From contig NZ_JAEIOS010000011.1 of assembly GCF_016342265.1 (NCBI RefSeq), positions 124,001 to 188,000 on the forward strand: a stretch of 64,000 bases of DNA, in the 5' to 3' direction. Made by a program: the position numbers and the translations under genes. Numbering within the stretch: position 1 is the stretch's first letter; each line of letters opens with the position of its first letter. Of this stretch, positions 8,111-18,623 are shown in pieces. This stretch comes from Corynebacterium meridianum (GTDB lineage Bacteria; Actinomycetota; Actinomycetes; Mycobacteriales; Mycobacteriaceae). The notes under the pieces were generated by a model. It saw only the letters and a program-made list of their open reading frames with translations. It ran no database searches and was not told the origin of the DNA.

Positions 8111-9688
8111 CTAACGATCGAGGTGAAGCTGCCCTCGGAACACCGGATGCATGAGGTTCTCCTTACTCAGTACCTGGTCCAGGGTCTCGGTGTCCATGAG
8201 CCCCTTCTCGAGGACGAGCTCCCGCACCGACCTGCCGGTCTCGGCGGCCTCCTTACCAATGAGATCACCATTATGGTGGCCGATGAACGGGTTGAGGTAG
8301 GTCACGATTCCGATGGAGTTGTCGACGTACGCCCGGCAGACGTCCTCGTTCGCGGTTATTCCTTCCACGCACTTGGTGCGGAGCGTCTCGACGGCGTTCC
8401 GGAGGATCCGGATCGACTGGAACAGCGACTCCCCGATCACCGGCTCCATGACGTTGAGCTGGAGCTGGCCCGCCTCCGCTGCCATGGTGACGGTGATGTC
8501 GTTGCCGAAAACCTTGAAGCACACCTGGTTGCAGACCTCGGGGATGACCGGGTTGACCTTGGCCGGCATGATCGACGAGCCGGCCTGTCGCGCGGGGAGG
8601 TTAATCTCGTTCAGGCCGGCCCGCGGCCCGGAGGACAACAGGCGAAGATCGTTGCAGATCTTCGACAACTTCATCGCGGCGCGCTTTACCGCACCGTGCG
8701 CGTGAACGTAGGCACCGCAGTCACTGGTGGCCTCGATGAGATCCTTGGCGGACTTCATCTCCAGGCCCGTGACCTCGGAGAGCGAGGCGGTTACCTGGTG
8801 CCGGTACCCGGCCGGGGTGTTCACCCCGGTACCGATCGCGGTCGCCCCCAGGTTGATTTCGAGGAGTCGTTCGGCGGCGTCCCGTAGAACGACCCTCTCC
8901 TCGGCCAGATTGTGGGCGAAAGCGGCGAACTCCTCCCCGAGCGTCATCGGGACGGCGTCCTGGAGCTGGGTCCTGCCCATCTTCAGGATGTCCATGAACT
9001 CATGGCCCTTCGCGGCGAACGCCGCCTGGAGTTCATCGAGTTCATCGATCAGGTCATTCAGTGCGTAGTGGACGCCGAGCCGGAAGCCCGTGGGGTAGGC
9101 GTCGTTGGTCGACTGGCTCATGTTGACGTCATCATTCGGGTTGATGATGTCGTAGGAGCCCTTGGGTTCGCCCAGATACTCAAGGGCGAGGTTCGCGATG
9201 ACCTCGTTCGTGTTCATGTTGAGGCTGGTTCCCGCACCACCCTGGAAGACATCCAGAGGGAACTGGTCCATGCACCGGCCTTCTGCCAGGATCTGGTCGC
9301 ACGCCCAGACGATCGCCTCACACTTCTCCGCGGGCAGGGTGTGCAGCCTCCGGTTCGCCAGTGCGCACGCCTTCTTGACCTGGACCATGCCGCGGATGAA
9401 CTCGGGCACCTCGTTGATCGTTATTCGGGAAATCCGGAAGTTGTCCATGGCACGGACGGTGTGCACGCCGTAGTACGCCTCATCGGGTATCTCTAGTTCG
9501 CCTAGCAGGTCGACCTCGGTACGGGTCCCGTTGCCCGTGTGGTCGGCCCGGACGCCGGAGTTGTCGGGTGTTTTGCGGGCGCCGGTCTCCGGCTCCGGGG
9601 TGGGAGCGGCGTTCTCCGCGGGTATCGCGGAATCGTCCTGCTTCCCCATCTTCCGGGCGCCTGATTTACGCTTTGATGACTTGGCCAT
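8111..9688 (-). CDS. aspA: Aspartate ammonia-lyase
   Basis: Aspartase of 525 residues, converting L-aspartate to fumarate and ammonia in the cytoplasm. The fumarase/aspartase signature [11 protein letters not shown] (370-380) is present, with [13 protein letters not shown] and [10 protein letters not shown]. The N-terminal ~58 residues are low-complexity, Pro/Ala/Ser rich and precede the conserved core ([11 protein letters not shown] type). A similar disordered extension is known in corynebacterial AspA, so the upstream ATG with GAGAGGTGG is kept. The neighbour dcuA would import or export the dicarboxylates; hisG follows upstream in the same direction behind its own terminator. Confidence 0.95.
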   Translation of the reverse strand: MAKSSKRKSGARKMGKQDDSAIPAENAAPTPEPETGARKTPDNSGVRADHTGNGTRTEVDLLGELEIPDEAYYGVHTVRAMDNFRISRITINEVPEFIRGMVQVKKACALANRRLHTLPAEKCEAIVWACDQILAEGRCMDQFPLDVFQGGAGTSLNMNTNEVIANLALEYLGEPKGSYDIINPNDDVNMSQSTNDAYPTGFRLGVHYALNDLIDELDELQAAFAAKGHEFMDILKMGRTQLQDAVPMTLGEEFAAFAHNLAEERVVLRDAAERLLEINLGATAIGTGVNTPAGYRHQVTASLSEVTGLEMKSAKDLIEATSDCGAYVHAHGAVKRAAMKLSKICNDLRLLSSGPRAGLNEINLPARQAGSSIMPAKVNPVIPEVCNQVCFKVFGNDITVTMAAEAGQLQLNVMEPVIGESLFQSIRILRNAVETLRTKCVEGITANEDVCRAYVDNSIGIVTYLNPFIGHHNGDLIGKEAAETGRSVRELVLEKGLMDTETLDQVLSKENLMHPVFRGQLHLDR

Positions 9689-10049
9689 CGTCGTACCACC
9701 TCTCTACTGGACAGAATCCTCGTGCGGCAGGAGCCGCTCACGCCCCCAGCATAACGACGTTTCGGTACACACGGGCGGTGGTGGCTCCGCCATCCTCCGC
9801 GGTTCGCACCGCGGACCCGGATACGTCGAAGAGTTCGCTGTTTTCCCAGTACAGGGCCTTCTCCCGATCGTAGGTGACGCGCTCCCGCTACACCGCGGAC
9901 ATCGCCCCTGACGGAGGAACAGTCGCTCCCGTCCGCCCGTGTCGGCCACCCCCTCGGCTCGGAGGTGTCCGGTTCGGGTGGAAAGCCGGGACCCGTGAAG
10001 ACCCCCGTACCGGAGTAGAACCGGGACGGGGGTCGGAAGGCCTTCAGGA
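9689..10049. other. Intergenic region aspA-hisG (361 nt)
   Basis: No credible gene is seen on either strand. It holds the aspA ribosome binding site and presumably its promoter, and the hisG terminator hairpin at 10000-10034. Short frames here have no coding-like composition. Confidence 0.6.
10000..10034 (-). terminator. hisE-hisG operon terminator
   Basis: Inverted repeat GACCCCCGT..CCGG / CCGG..ACGGGGGTC begins 15 nt past the hisG stop; the stem has two near-continuous blocks with a short AT-rich loop. Confidence 0.65.
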
Positions 10050-10895
10050 TCAGAGTCGGGCTATCCGGATCTCCGAGGCGAGGATAGCCTGGGCACCGAG
10101 CTCGGCTAGCTCGTCCATCACATCGTTGGCGTTGTTGCGCGGGATCATCGCGCGTACGGCGACCCAGTCCTCCAGCGCCAGCGGGGAAACGGTCGGTCCG
10201 GAGATACCGGGGGTGACCGCGGTGGAGGCGTCGAGGAGGGAGCGGGGAACGTTGTAGTCCAGCATGAGGTAGTTCTGCGCGTGGAGAATTCCCTCGATCC
10301 GGCGGAGCAGGACACGCTGTTCCGCGGTGACGGTCTCACTGGCACGCCCGACGATGACTGCCTCCGAGGAGACCAGGGGCTCGCCGAACGGCTCGAGGCC
10401 CTGCTTGCGGAGCGTCCGGCCTGTGGACACGACATCGGCGATCACGTCAGCGACACCGAGCCGGATGGAGATCTCGACGGCACCGTCGAGGCGGATCACC
10501 TCCGCGGACTGTCCGCGGGTCGCGAGATCCTCGCGGACGAGGTTCGGGTAGGAGGTGGCGATCCGCTTGCCGTCGAGGTCTTCGACGGACCAGGTCTCCC
10601 CTGCCGGAGCCGCATAGCGGAATGTGGAACTCCCGAAGCCCAGGGAGAGGACCTCCTGGACGTCGGCGAGGGAATCGGCCGCCAGATCACGGCCCGTGAT
10701 ACCGAGATCGAGCTGGCCGTTCGCGACGTAGATCGCGATGTCCTTGGGTCGGAGGAAGAAGAACTCGACGTTGTTCGCCCTGTCGGTGACGGTCAGGGCT
10801 TTGCTGTCCCCACGACCGGTGTAGCCCGCCTCCGAGAGGATCTCGACGGCGGATTCGGACAGCGAGCCCTTGTTCGGTACGGCTACTTTGAGCAT
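10050..10895 (-). CDS. hisG: ATP phosphoribosyltransferase (long form)
   Basis: First enzyme of histidine synthesis: joins ATP and PRPP to give phosphoribosyl-ATP. The protein has 281 residues, the HisG-long type with two catalytic lobes and a C-terminal ACT-like regulatory domain (from about residue 210) that binds histidine. Seen: [11 protein letters not shown] at the N-terminus, DLGITGRDL, and the PRPP loop [10 protein letters not shown]. It lies 54 nt downstream of hisE in the same direction, the usual corynebacterial hisE-hisG pair. Confidence 0.95.
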   Translation of the reverse strand: MLKVAVPNKGSLSESAVEILSEAGYTGRGDSKALTVTDRANNVEFFFLRPKDIAIYVANGQLDLGITGRDLAADSLADVQEVLSLGFGSSTFRYAAPAGETWSVEDLDGKRIATSYPNLVREDLATRGQSAEVIRLDGAVEISIRLGVADVIADVVSTGRTLRKQGLEPFGEPLVSSEAVIVGRASETVTAEQRVLLRRIEGILHAQNYLMLDYNVPRSLLDASTAVTPGISGPTVSPLALEDWVAVRAMIPRNNANDVMDELAELGAQAILASEIRIARL

Positions 10896-10949
10896 GGTTT
10901 TCCCGGGGTCCTTCAGGGGTGTGTGGTGGACGGTGGTTGCTGTGCGGGG

Positions 10950-11222
10950 TCAGAGATGCTTGTAGACGTCCTCAGGCTTCAGACCTCTGGCGACCATGAC
11001 GACCTGGGTCCAGTACATCAGCTGCGAGATCTCCTCGGCGAGCTCCTCGTCGGACTGGTACTCGGCTGCCATCCACACCTCCGCGGCCTCCTCGACGATC
11101 TTCTTCCCCTGGGCGTGGATACCCGCGTCGAGAGCGGCCACGGTACCTGAGCCCTCAGGGCGTTCGGTGGCACGGGAGAGCAGTTCTGCATGGAGGGAGT
11201 CGAAGTCTTTCACGTGGATCAT
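10950..11222 (-). CDS. hisE: Phosphoribosyl-ATP pyrophosphatase
   Basis: Second step of histidine synthesis: hydrolyses phosphoribosyl-ATP to phosphoribosyl-AMP. The protein has 90 residues, the stand-alone HisE form of the MazG-like alpha-helical fold. The metal-binding acidic helix [15 protein letters not shown] and the second [13 protein letters not shown] helix are present. Its ATG overlaps the stop of the HAD hydrolase gene by 4 nt, indicating translational coupling. Confidence 0.95.
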   Translation of the reverse strand: MIHVKDFDSLHAELLSRATERPEGSGTVAALDAGIHAQGKKIVEEAAEVWMAAEYQSDEELAEEISQLMYWTQVVMVARGLKPEDVYKHL

Positions 11223-11983
11223 TCTTGCACATCCCGATCGGTGCGCGGTTCACGAGTGGGGGTAAGCGAACGGAACAGCGCGTCGACCGCGTCCACGTCG
11301 ACGCCCCGGAAATCTGCACCGGTGAGTCCGGGCTCGCCGGTCAGTTCCCCCAGTGTGGGCACACCCGGTGGCCCGTCCCCGGCGGGTCCGGGTACCCCGA
11401 CCACGCGGCACCCCGCGTCCCGGGCCGCGGTCATGCCCGTCGGCGAGTCCTCGAAGACCAGACACTCCCCCGGTGACACCCCCGCACGGCTCGCCACCTC
11501 CCGGTAGATGTCCGGGGCAGGCTTACCCCGGGGCACCTCGTCGCCGCAGACGGTGTCGGCGAAGTAGTCACGCCCGACGGCCGCGATCGCGAGGTCCGCG
11601 AGCTCGCGGGGCGTGTTGGTCGCGACATACATCGCGGTACCCCGGGCTCTGAGCCCGTCCAGGATCTCCCTGACGCCGGGATTGAGTGTGAGACGTTCGG
11701 CGAAGAGTTCGGCGACCCGGTCGAAGAGGACCCTCCGGTACCTGTCGCGGGCGGCGTCATCCGGGGTGATGCCGGCGTGCTCGGCGCACACCCGGAACGT
11801 GTTGTCGAACGTCCCGCCCATCGTCGCGGCGTGCTTCTCCACGGTCAACCGGCGGCCCATTCGCTCACTCAGCTCGTAGGTCGCGATCGCCCACAGGGGC
11901 TCGGTGTCGGTGAGTGTGCCGTCCATGTCCCAGATGACGGCGGCGGGAGTGTCGGGTGCCGTGGGCTGCTTCGGTTTGGTCAC
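11219..11983 (-). CDS. HAD-superfamily phosphatase, beta-phosphoglucomutase-like
   Basis: Cytoplasmic HAD-IA hydrolase of 254 residues. Motif I is [11 protein letters not shown] (nucleophile Asp), motif II VATNTP, the motif III Lys lies in RGKPAPDIY, and motif IV is [12 protein letters not shown]. An alpha-helical cap lies between motifs I and II. GTG start at 11983 has GGAG 8 nt upstream. Coupled to hisE by a 4-nt overlap. A histidinol-phosphatase role is possible from position but unproven; substrates of this family cannot be read from sequence. Confidence 0.85.
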   Translation of the reverse strand: MTKPKQPTAPDTPAAVIWDMDGTLTDTEPLWAIATYELSERMGRRLTVEKHAATMGGTFDNTFRVCAEHAGITPDDAARDRYRRVLFDRVAELFAERLTLNPGVREILDGLRARGTAMYVATNTPRELADLAIAAVGRDYFADTVCGDEVPRGKPAPDIYREVASRAGVSPGECLVFEDSPTGMTAARDAGCRVVGVPGPAGDGPPGVPTLGELTGEPGLTGADFRGVDVDAVDALFRSLTPTREPRTDRDVQE

Positions 11984-11999
11984 GGTGGGGGCTCCTCTC

Positions 12000-12407
12000 C
12001 TACTCGAATGCCGGAAGCTCGAAACCGTCCTCGGCTTCCTCGGTCTCGGGTGCGGTGAATCCGGTCGCCGCGACCGACCGGGTGATCAGCGAGTTGAGTT
12101 CCTCGAACTCCTCGGGTTCGATGACGGCGTCGCCGTGGCGGGCGTTGAACGTCTCGATCGCGGTGATGAACCGGGAGATCACCCCGGTCACCACGTCCGC
12201 CTCCGGGGATTCCGGTAGGCGGTCCAGTTCATTGAGGAATCCGTCGATGACCTGACGGAGTTGAGGGAGGACGGCGGGATCAAAGGGCTGCTCCCAGAAC
12301 TCCTTCTCGTCCTTGCCGAGGTACGAACCGGTCGCGAAGGTCTCGAGGTCGTCGATGAACTCGTCGACGACCGGGGAGAACTGCTGGCTGATGGGCGTGG
12401 AAGTCAT
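12000..12407 (-). CDS. Small conserved acidic protein of unknown function
   Basis: About 135 residues, rich in Glu and Asp, with no membrane segment, signal peptide or recognisable catalytic motif. It is predicted to be mostly helical (EFIDDLETFATGSYLGK, SRFITAIETFNARHG) with an acidic tail. An ATG at 12407 is preferred, 9 nt after a TACACA -10-like box; an in-frame ATG at 12416 is possible. It lies between the HAD gene (17 nt downstream) and mshC. I do not recognise the family. Confidence 0.65.
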   Translation of the reverse strand: MTSTPISQQFSPVVDEFIDDLETFATGSYLGKDEKEFWEQPFDPAVLPQLRQVIDGFLNELDRLPESPEADVVTGVISRFITAIETFNARHGDAVIEPEEFEELNSLITRSVAATGFTAPETEEAEDGFELPAFE

Positions 12408-12476
12408 GCCCCCCATTGTGTACCAGGCGCGTCGCCGTGGTCGGCCCGCCCCTCCGGTCCGCGACGTCAGAGCCGG

Positions 12477-13742
12477 TCAGCGGGCTGCGGGCAGGAGCCG
12501 GACCCCCATCAGGGAATCGAGAGCACGGGAAACCAGGTCTCCGGCGTCGGTAGGGCCTTCGGTGCCGTGGGGTCCGGACAGGGTCGTCGCCGCCCAGGAA
12601 TCGACCACTGCAAGGGCCCGCGGCGTGTCGAGGTCATCCGCCAGCGCCCTACGCACCTGCTGGACGAGATCCTCGGCGGCGCCGGTGTCGGTGGCCGCTG
12701 TCGCGGCGTTCCGCCAACGGGAGAGACGGTCCTCCGCGTCCGCGAGAACTTTCTCGGACCAGTCGCGGTCACTCCGGTAACCGCCGGCGAAGACCCCGAG
12801 GCGGATCGCCTCCGGTTCATGACCCGCTGCGGTGAGCTTGTGCACGAATACGAGGTTGCCCAGGGACTTACTCATCTTCGTTCCCTCGAGCCCGATCATT
12901 CCGCTGTGCACATAGTGCCCGGCCATCCTCTCCGAACCGGTGGCTGCCTCGACGTGCGCGGCACTGTACTCGTGGTGCGGGAAGATCAGGTCGGTGCCGC
13001 CCCCCTGAACCGCGAAGCCGGAACCGAGCCGGTTCAGCGCGATCGCAGCGCACTCGATGTGCCAGCCGGGTCGTCCGGCACCGAACGGGGCCTCCCAGGC
13101 GGGCTCGCCCGGGCGTGCGGCACGCCAGATGAGGGCATCCATCGGATCCCGCTTGCCGGGCCGGTCCGGGTCGCCGCCCCGTTCGGTGAAGTACCTCATC
13201 ATGGTTGGGCGGTCGTAGTTCGACTCATAGCCGAAACCCGGGGTCGCGTCGAGCGAGGCGTAGATGTCCGGGTACTCGTCGTCGACGACATAGGCACTTC
13301 CGTTGTCCAGAAGAGCGGAGACGAGGTCGATAACCTCATCGACGATGTCGGTGACCGCGATGAAGTCCGTCGGCGGGATCACCCGGAGGGTGGCCATGTC
13401 GGAACGGAACAGGTCCGTCTGTTCGGTCCCGAGTTCCCGCCAGTCGACGTTGTCGCGGGTGGCGCGTTCGAACAGCGGATCATCGACGTCGGTGACGTTC
13501 TGCACGTACCGGACCCGGTAGCCGTTGTCCCGGAGTTGGCGGTTGATCAGATCGAACGTGAGGTAGGTTGCGGCGTGCCCGAGATGGGTCGAGTCGTAGG
13601 GGGTGATACCGCAGACGTAGATGCCCGCGGTGTCTCCGGTGACGGTGACGGGGCGGACCACCCCGTCCGCGGTGTCGAACAGGTTGAGCGGTACTGCGGT
13701 TCCCCCGATGACGGGGACCTCGGGTTCGGGCCAGGAATGCAT
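12477..13742 (-). CDS. mshC: Cysteine:glucosaminyl-inositol ligase (mycothiol synthesis)
   Basis: ATP-dependent ligase joining cysteine to GlcN-inositol, the third dedicated step of mycothiol synthesis, the main low-mass thiol of actinobacteria. It is a class I aminoacyl-tRNA synthetase fold of 421 residues related to CysRS. Zinc-site and HIGH-like segment [14 protein letters not shown] starts at residue 44; [13 protein letters not shown] and the KMSKS loop are present, and the CysRS anticodon domain is shortened. A TAGAGT box (13750-13755) ends 7 nt before the ATG, so it is probably leaderless. uppP follows upstream on the same strand, an order also known in other corynebacteria. Confidence 0.95.
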   Translation of the reverse strand: MHSWPEPEVPVIGGTAVPLNLFDTADGVVRPVTVTGDTAGIYVCGITPYDSTHLGHAATYLTFDLINRQLRDNGYRVRYVQNVTDVDDPLFERATRDNVDWRELGTEQTDLFRSDMATLRVIPPTDFIAVTDIVDEVIDLVSALLDNGSAYVVDDEYPDIYASLDATPGFGYESNYDRPTMMRYFTERGGDPDRPGKRDPMDALIWRAARPGEPAWEAPFGAGRPGWHIECAAIALNRLGSGFAVQGGGTDLIFPHHEYSAAHVEAATGSERMAGHYVHSGMIGLEGTKMSKSLGNLVFVHKLTAAGHEPEAIRLGVFAGGYRSDRDWSEKVLADAEDRLSRWRNAATAATDTGAAEDLVQQVRRALADDLDTPRALAVVDSWAATTLSGPHGTEGPTDAGDLVSRALDSLMGVRLLPAAR

Positions 13743-13811
13743 GGGGACAACTCTAGCGCGGGTGACGGCGGCCGACGGATGCGCCCCCGGTGCCCGGGAG
13801 AACCCGGTGGA

Positions 13812-14780
13812 TCACGCCTGGAGCACGCCTGCCGCCAGCAGTCCCATGACGGCGATTCCCACCGGGATCCGGTAGGCGGCGAACCAGGAGAACGAGTGCG
13901 TCGAGACGAACTTCAGCAACCACGCGATCGATGCGTACCCCACAACGAAAGCGATACCCGTGCCCACCGCGAGCTGAGCGGCGGACGCCGCCTGGCCGGC
14001 CTCCGGGGCGAATGCGTCGGGCAATGAGAACAACCCGGAGGCCAGAACCGCCGGAATGGCCAGCAGGAATGAGAACCGTGCCGCCACCTCCCTGTCGAGT
14101 CCGAGGAACAGGCCCGCGGAGATCGTGCCGCCGGACCGCGAAACACCGGGGATCAGCGCGAGGCACTGTGCGAACCCCATGATCACGGCGTCCCGCAGGC
14201 TCAGGTCGCCGAAGGACCGCTTCTTCGTTCCCCACCGTTCCGCGGCGATGAACACGAAGCTGAAGAGCACCAGCATCGCGGCGGTGATCCACAGGTTCCG
14301 CAGGTTGTCGCGGATCAGGTCCTTGCCGAGGTAGCCGATGATCCCGACCGGCAGGGTACCGATGATGACCATCCAGCCCATCCGGTAGTCGAGTCCACGC
14401 CTGGACCTGTCGGCCAGTCCCCGGAACCAGCCGGTGGCGATCCGCCAGATGTCCCTGGCGAAGTAGACCAGCACCGCGGCTTCGGTGCCGAGCTGGACGA
14501 CGGCGGTGAAGGATGCGCCGGCGTCCTGTCCGAAGAGCAGGGAACTGACGATCCGCAGGTGCCCGGATGAACTCACCGGGAGGAACTCGGTCAGCCCCTG
14601 AACCACGGAGAGCACGACGGTCTGTGTCCAGCTCATCTGGTCCGCCACCGCGTCGGTACCACCTGCGGCATGCAGTGGAGGCAGGACGTCGCTCGCGTTG
14701 TGGAGCGACGTCTCCGCGGCGGACAGGGACGCTTGGGCACGGCCGGGCACCAGGCCGGCGAGGAAACTCATCAGACTCAC
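13812..14780 (-). CDS. uppP: Undecaprenyl-diphosphatase (BacA type)
   Basis: Membrane phosphatase recycling undecaprenyl-PP to the carrier lipid used for peptidoglycan and arabinogalactan. About 322 residues with 7-8 membrane spans. Signature [16 protein letters not shown] and [14 protein letters not shown] are intact (catalytic Glu, Ser, His, Arg). GTG 14780 is chosen because it lies 7 nt after a TACGGT box and gives the Ala-rich lead seen in corynebacterial homologues before the conserved [17 protein letters not shown]. Alternatives are ATG 14771 and ATG 14636. Divergent from the aldo/keto reductase gene, with only 40 nt between starts. Confidence 0.88.
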   Translation of the reverse strand: MSLMSFLAGLVPGRAQASLSAAETSLHNASDVLPPLHAAGGTDAVADQMSWTQTVVLSVVQGLTEFLPVSSSGHLRIVSSLLFGQDAGASFTAVVQLGTEAAVLVYFARDIWRIATGWFRGLADRSRRGLDYRMGWMVIIGTLPVGIIGYLGKDLIRDNLRNLWITAAMLVLFSFVFIAAERWGTKKRSFGDLSLRDAVIMGFAQCLALIPGVSRSGGTISAGLFLGLDREVAARFSFLLAIPAVLASGLFSLPDAFAPEAGQAASAAQLAVGTGIAFVVGYASIAWLLKFVSTHSFSWFAAYRIPVGIAVMGLLAAGVLQA

Positions 14781-14787
14781 GCACCAC

Positions 14788-14813
14788 ACCGTACTCCGTG
14801 CGACCGCTAGGGT
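14788..14813. promoter_or_regulatory. Divergent -10 boxes for uppP and the AKR gene
   Basis: On the minus strand TACGGT (14788-14793) ends 7 nt before the uppP GTG. On the plus strand TAGGGT (14808-14813) ends 7 nt before the aldo/keto reductase GTG at 14821. Both transcripts would be leaderless, with their -35 regions overlapping the opposite gene. Confidence 0.5.
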
Positions 14814-14820
14814 GGTGCCC

Positions 14821-15759
14821 GTGAGAGAGAATACGGCGGGCACGAGCGGACTTAGGGTCTCAGAACTGGGCCTCGGGGTGTCCACCTGGGGGGAAGCCAC
14901 CCCGGCGGAGGACACCGGGGCTATTCTGCGGGCATTCGCCGATGCCGGCGGGACACTGATCGACACATCCCCGGCCTATGCCGACGGTGTCGCGGAGAAA
15001 CTCCTCGGAGACCTCCTGCGTCGGCGCACGGTCGATCGTGGCCAGCTCGTTCTCTCATCCTCTTCCGGGGTCGACCCCACGCTCCCGCTCGGCCGGAGGG
15101 TCGACTGTTCCAGGAGGGCACTGATGGCTCAACTGGACCGCAGCCTCTCGACCCTGGGAACGGACCATCTCGACGTGTGGAGTGTCGGGTTCTGGGATCC
15201 CAGAACCCCACCGGAGGAGGTCTCCGAGACGCTGGAGTGGGCGGTCCGGACGGGCCGTTCCCGCTACGCCGGCGTCCGCGGATACTCCGGCTGGCAGCTG
15301 GCCGTCACCCGCGCTGTGGGCGGGAACCGGACGATAGTGGCCGCCCAGGCCGGATACAGCCTCCTGGATCGACGGGCGGAGGAGGAACTCATCCCGGCCG
15401 CCGAACACCTGGGAGTCGGGTTCTTCGCCGCTGCGCCACTCGCGCAGGGGGTGCTCACCGGGAAATACCGGCACGGCATTCCCGGAGGTTCCCGGGGAGC
15501 ATCCCCGAAACACGACGCGGAGGTCCAGGGACTGCTGGTTCCGAGGAGCGTGACCGTGGTCGAGGCGCTTTGCACCGCGGCGGACGGACTAGACATATCT
15601 CCGGCCGCAGCGGCGATGGCCTGGCTCCGGCAGCGCGGTGCCGTGACCTCCGCGGTGATGGGAGTGAGGACCGTGGCCCAACTGGATGAGGTTCTCGAGG
15701 GGCTCACGGCCGGTCTGCCCCGGGCGATCAGGGAAGCGCTGGACGAGGTCTCCCTCTGA
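14821..15759 (+). CDS. Aldo/keto reductase
   Basis: NADPH-dependent oxidoreductase of 312 residues with the AKR (alpha/beta)8 barrel. Seen: [38 protein letters not shown] (Asp and Tyr of the catalytic tetrad), [13 protein letters not shown], and the C-terminal cofactor region [15 protein letters not shown]. The usual catalytic His motif region reads SVGFWDP, so the HxD position is altered. GTG start supported by the -10 box 7 nt upstream. Physiological carbonyl substrate unknown. Confidence 0.82.
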   Translation: MRENTAGTSGLRVSELGLGVSTWGEATPAEDTGAILRAFADAGGTLIDTSPAYADGVAEKLLGDLLRRRTVDRGQLVLSSSSGVDPTLPLGRRVDCSRRALMAQLDRSLSTLGTDHLDVWSVGFWDPRTPPEEVSETLEWAVRTGRSRYAGVRGYSGWQLAVTRAVGGNRTIVAAQAGYSLLDRRAEEELIPAAEHLGVGFFAAAPLAQGVLTGKYRHGIPGGSRGASPKHDAEVQGLLVPRSVTVVEALCTAADGLDISPAAAAMAWLRQRGAVTSAVMGVRTVAQLDEVLEGLTAGLPRAIREALDEVSL

Positions 15760-15840
15760 TCCTCCGGTACCCGAAAGGTAGGTGCTGAACAGGTGTTTCC
15801 CGCATCACCCCGGGAACGGTGGCGAGCCCGGTGCCTCTGG

Positions 15841-15846
15841 TAACGT
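15841..15846 (+). promoter_or_regulatory. -10 box of leaderless lipoprotein gene
   Basis: TAACGT ends 7 nt before GTG 15854. This decides the start, since an upstream in-frame ATG at 15782 would precede the promoter. Confidence 0.55.
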
Positions 15847-15853
15847 CCCCAGT

Positions 15854-16939
15854 GTGTCTACCCCACGTCCTGCCCTGATAGCGGTGCTCGCCGCCGCAGC
15901 CGTCGCGGTCTCGGCCTGCAACAGCGCGCCTTCCCCCGTCGACGAATCCGCGCTTCCCCAGCTCACCGAAGCGACGATCGCCGATTCGCCGCCCTCCGAC
16001 AGCCCGGACGGGCGGAACTTCCGGGTGGCGGGCGTCCTCGGGGAATCGGAACTGACGGATCTCGCTGTCGCGGAGGGCGACATCCTTGCCGTCCGTTCCG
16101 GGGGGCATCTCGGGATCGGCACCGTCGAACAGCTCGCCACCGGCGACTACACCACCGTCGACGTCGCGGCCGGGTGCGGCTCACTGTCGGCGCGGGGCGA
16201 GAGATTCGTTCTCGCGTGTCCGGAGGGTGATGGTGCGGGCGTCATCCGTCTGATCGACGCCGACTCCCCCGGTGCGCCCGAGAACATCCGGGTACCGGTA
16301 CCGGTGACCACCGCCGCGGTGACCGGTGACGGACGGATCCTGGCGGGAGCGTCCGGAGAGGGGGAGGTTCTGGTGATCACCCCCGGCGGGGACGTCGACG
16401 CCGCGATCGACATCAAGGACTCGGTGGACCAGCTCATCACGGTCCCCGTGTCGGGAGAATCGGACCGGGCGGTCGTCATCGACCGCGGAAACACTGTGAT
16501 CAGCGGTGTCGACTGGACGAACTCGAAGCCGGGCGCCGCGCTGCGCGCCGGCCTGGGCGTGGGACGGATGAGCGTGGGCGAAGCCGGTACCGGGGTGGTG
16601 TTCGCCTCCGACACCCGGGGCGGACAGCTGCTGGTCTACACCGTGAGTCCCGTCATCATGCTGCACCAGATGGCGACCGCGGGAACGAGTCCCTGGGCAC
16701 TGACCTGGGACAGCGCGGATCAGGTCGTGTGGGTCTCGGATACGGCGGACAACGAGATCACCGCGTATTCCGTGGCCGAGGGGGTACCCGTCGCAGTCGG
16801 GTCGCTCCGCTCCACCGCTGACGTCCGGGGGCTCGGCACCACCGCATCCGGTGATCTCATCGCCGTCGGTTCCGAGGGCATCCAGGTCATCGACACCGCG
16901 ACCCGGAGCAACGCACTCGGCGCCTCCCGCACTGGCTGA
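15854..16939 (+). CDS. Secreted beta-propeller-like lipoprotein
   Basis: Lipoprotein of 361 residues: signal STPRPALIAVLAAAAVAVSA followed by the lipobox Cys (VSAC), so it is anchored on the outer face of the plasma membrane. The mature part is made of repeated 40-50-residue beta units (ILAVRSGGHLGIGTVEQL, RILAGASGEGEVLVI, VVWVSDTADNEITAYSV), typical of a YVTN/NHL-like propeller. GTG start fits a leaderless transcript. It sits directly upstream of pyrD with its own terminator-free 96-nt gap. Function unknown; ligand binding or envelope scaffolding is plausible. Confidence 0.82.
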   Translation: MSTPRPALIAVLAAAAVAVSACNSAPSPVDESALPQLTEATIADSPPSDSPDGRNFRVAGVLGESELTDLAVAEGDILAVRSGGHLGIGTVEQLATGDYTTVDVAAGCGSLSARGERFVLACPEGDGAGVIRLIDADSPGAPENIRVPVPVTTAAVTGDGRILAGASGEGEVLVITPGGDVDAAIDIKDSVDQLITVPVSGESDRAVVIDRGNTVISGVDWTNSKPGAALRAGLGVGRMSVGEAGTGVVFASDTRGGQLLVYTVSPVIMLHQMATAGTSPWALTWDSADQVVWVSDTADNEITAYSVAEGVPVAVGSLRSTADVRGLGTTASGDLIAVGSEGIQVIDTATRSNALGASRTG

Positions 16940-17035
16940 GTGTTCCGGGGACCGTCGTAGGATGGTCCCCGGGCGCGCCGAGCGCACCCCATGTACGTCG
17001 TACCCCTTCCGACTTACCGAGCTTGAGGATCCACC

Positions 17036-18145
17036 ATGTCCGATCTGCCGTCACGTCCCCTGTACAACCTCGCGCTACGGGCGATGTTCACCCTTCCGCC
17101 CGAGCGAATCCACAACTACATCATGAATGGCCTCCAGATTCTCCACGGGATGGGCCGTACCAACCGGTTGCTCGGGAAGGCCCTCGGAGTGTCCGACCCG
17201 GTGCTCCGGCAGCAGGTCTTCGGGGTAGAGTTTCCCCAGCCTCTGGGGCTTGCCGCAGGTTTCGACAAGAACGCCTCCTGCGCCGATGCCTGGGGGGCAC
17301 TCGGGTTCGGGTACGCCGAACTCGGTACCGTCACGGCTTCCCCGCAGGCGGGCAACCCCCAGCCCCGGCTGTTCCGTCTCCGGGCTGACCGGGCGATCCT
17401 CAACCGGATGGGATTCAACAATCACGGTGCCGCTGCGGTAGCCCGGAACCTGCACCGCCGGAAACTGAATGACGTCATCGGCATCAACATCGGCAAGACC
17501 AAGGTCGTTCCCGCCGAGGAGGCGGTGGAAGACTACCGGACATCGGCGAAGATGCTCGGACGACTCGCGGACTATCTGGTGGTCAACGTCTCGTCCCCCA
17601 ATACCCCGGGCCTCCGGGATCTGCAGGCCGTGGAGTCACTCCGCCCGATCCTGAAGGCGGTCATGGAGGTAGCGGACACCCCGGTCCTCGTGAAGATCGC
17701 CCCGGACCTCAGTGACACCGACGTCGACGCAGTCGCTGACCTGGCCGTAGAGCTCGGCCTCGCGGGCATCGTCGCCACGAACACGACCATTTCCCGGGAG
17801 GGACTGGTCACCGATGCCGGGAAGGTCGAGAAGATGGGTGCGGGCGGGATCTCCGGTCCCCCGGTGGCCGAGCGGTCGCTCGAGATCCTGCGCAGACTGC
17901 ACGAGCGGGTCGGCGGGAAGCTCGTTCTCGTCAGCGCGGGCGGCATCGAGACCGCCGAGCAGGCGTGGGAACGTATCACCGCGGGCGCGGCACTGCTCCA
18001 GGGGTACACGGGCTTCATCTACGGAGGTCCCTGGTGGATCCGGGACATTCACAGAGGTGTGGCGGCCCAGATCCACGCCCACGGCCTCGACAGCATCGCC
18101 GACGCTGTCGGCAGTGGCCTGCCCTGGATCGACGAACGCGCCTAA
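17036..18145 (+). CDS. pyrD: Dihydroorotate dehydrogenase (quinone), class 2
   Basis: FMN enzyme of pyrimidine synthesis, oxidising dihydroorotate with membrane quinone. The protein has 369 residues, including the N-terminal membrane-associating helices ([21 protein letters not shown]) that define class 2. Seen: [33 protein letters not shown] (catalytic Ser), [25 protein letters not shown] and [14 protein letters not shown]. Start has GAGGA 6 nt upstream, and a TAGGAT box lies further upstream. It ends in a 4-nt tail-to-tail overlap with the membrane protein gene on the other strand. Confidence 0.96.
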   Translation: MSDLPSRPLYNLALRAMFTLPPERIHNYIMNGLQILHGMGRTNRLLGKALGVSDPVLRQQVFGVEFPQPLGLAAGFDKNASCADAWGALGFGYAELGTVTASPQAGNPQPRLFRLRADRAILNRMGFNNHGAAAVARNLHRRKLNDVIGINIGKTKVVPAEEAVEDYRTSAKMLGRLADYLVVNVSSPNTPGLRDLQAVESLRPILKAVMEVADTPVLVKIAPDLSDTDVDAVADLAVELGLAGIVATNTTISREGLVTDAGKVEKMGAGGISGPPVAERSLEILRRLHERVGGKLVLVSAGGIETAEQAWERITAGAALLQGYTGFIYGGPWWIRDIHRGVAAQIHAHGLDSIADAVGSGLPWIDERA

Positions 18146-18552
18146 CCGGCGGGTATCATCTGGCGTTTGATGATCAGGCCCGCCAGCAGGGAGACGATCG
18201 CGTAGGAAGGCAACCAGTACTGCCCCATCACCATGAAGGTGGTGTTGGGCAGTACCCTACTCAGGACGATGAGGGTCAGGGCGACACCGAGTGTGACCAC
18301 CCGCCCCATCGTGACGTACTGGGTGCGACCTGAGGTTGCGGAACCGCCGATGATGATGGCGGCGACGCAGATCAGCAGGAAACGCGTCGTCACGTGGAAC
18401 GGCGCCAGCCATCCATTCAGGACAACCTCGAGGAAAGTCCACAGGGCGAGCACGATGGCGAGTGCGATGAATGCACCACCCACGCGCAGGGCCGGGGGAA
18501 CCGCTTTCACCGGCTGCGGTTCAGGATTGTCGCCGGAAGTCTTTTTCGTCAT
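18142..18552 (-). CDS. Small membrane protein of unknown function
   Basis: 136 residues with a polar N-terminus ([18 protein letters not shown]) and four predicted membrane helices ([65 protein letters not shown]). Start ATG 18552 is preferred over an upstream in-frame ATG at 18594. No enzymatic motif. Convergent with pyrD and sharing its last 4 nt. Looks like a corynebacterial conserved membrane protein. Confidence 0.7.
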   Translation of the reverse strand: MTKKTSGDNPEPQPVKAVPPALRVGGAFIALAIVLALWTFLEVVLNGWLAPFHVTTRFLLICVAAIIIGGSATSGRTQYVTMGRVVTLGVALTLIVLSRVLPNTTFMVMGQYWLPSYAIVSLLAGLIIKRQMIPAG

Positions 18553-18623
18553 AACGATTCCCGACTCTAGCCGGTGCAGCGGAGTTGAACTCAACCGGAG
18601 TCAGCCCCGTGGTGGGGTGATGG

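Noticed and set aside
9704..9949. 81-codon open frame between aspA and hisG
   Set aside because: No ribosome site, Arg/Pro/Cys-rich random composition, and overlaps the aspA promoter region.
12261..14027. 588-codon open frame antisense to mshC and uppP
   Set aside because: Both genes on the other strand are unmistakable, and the frame has no recognisable domain.
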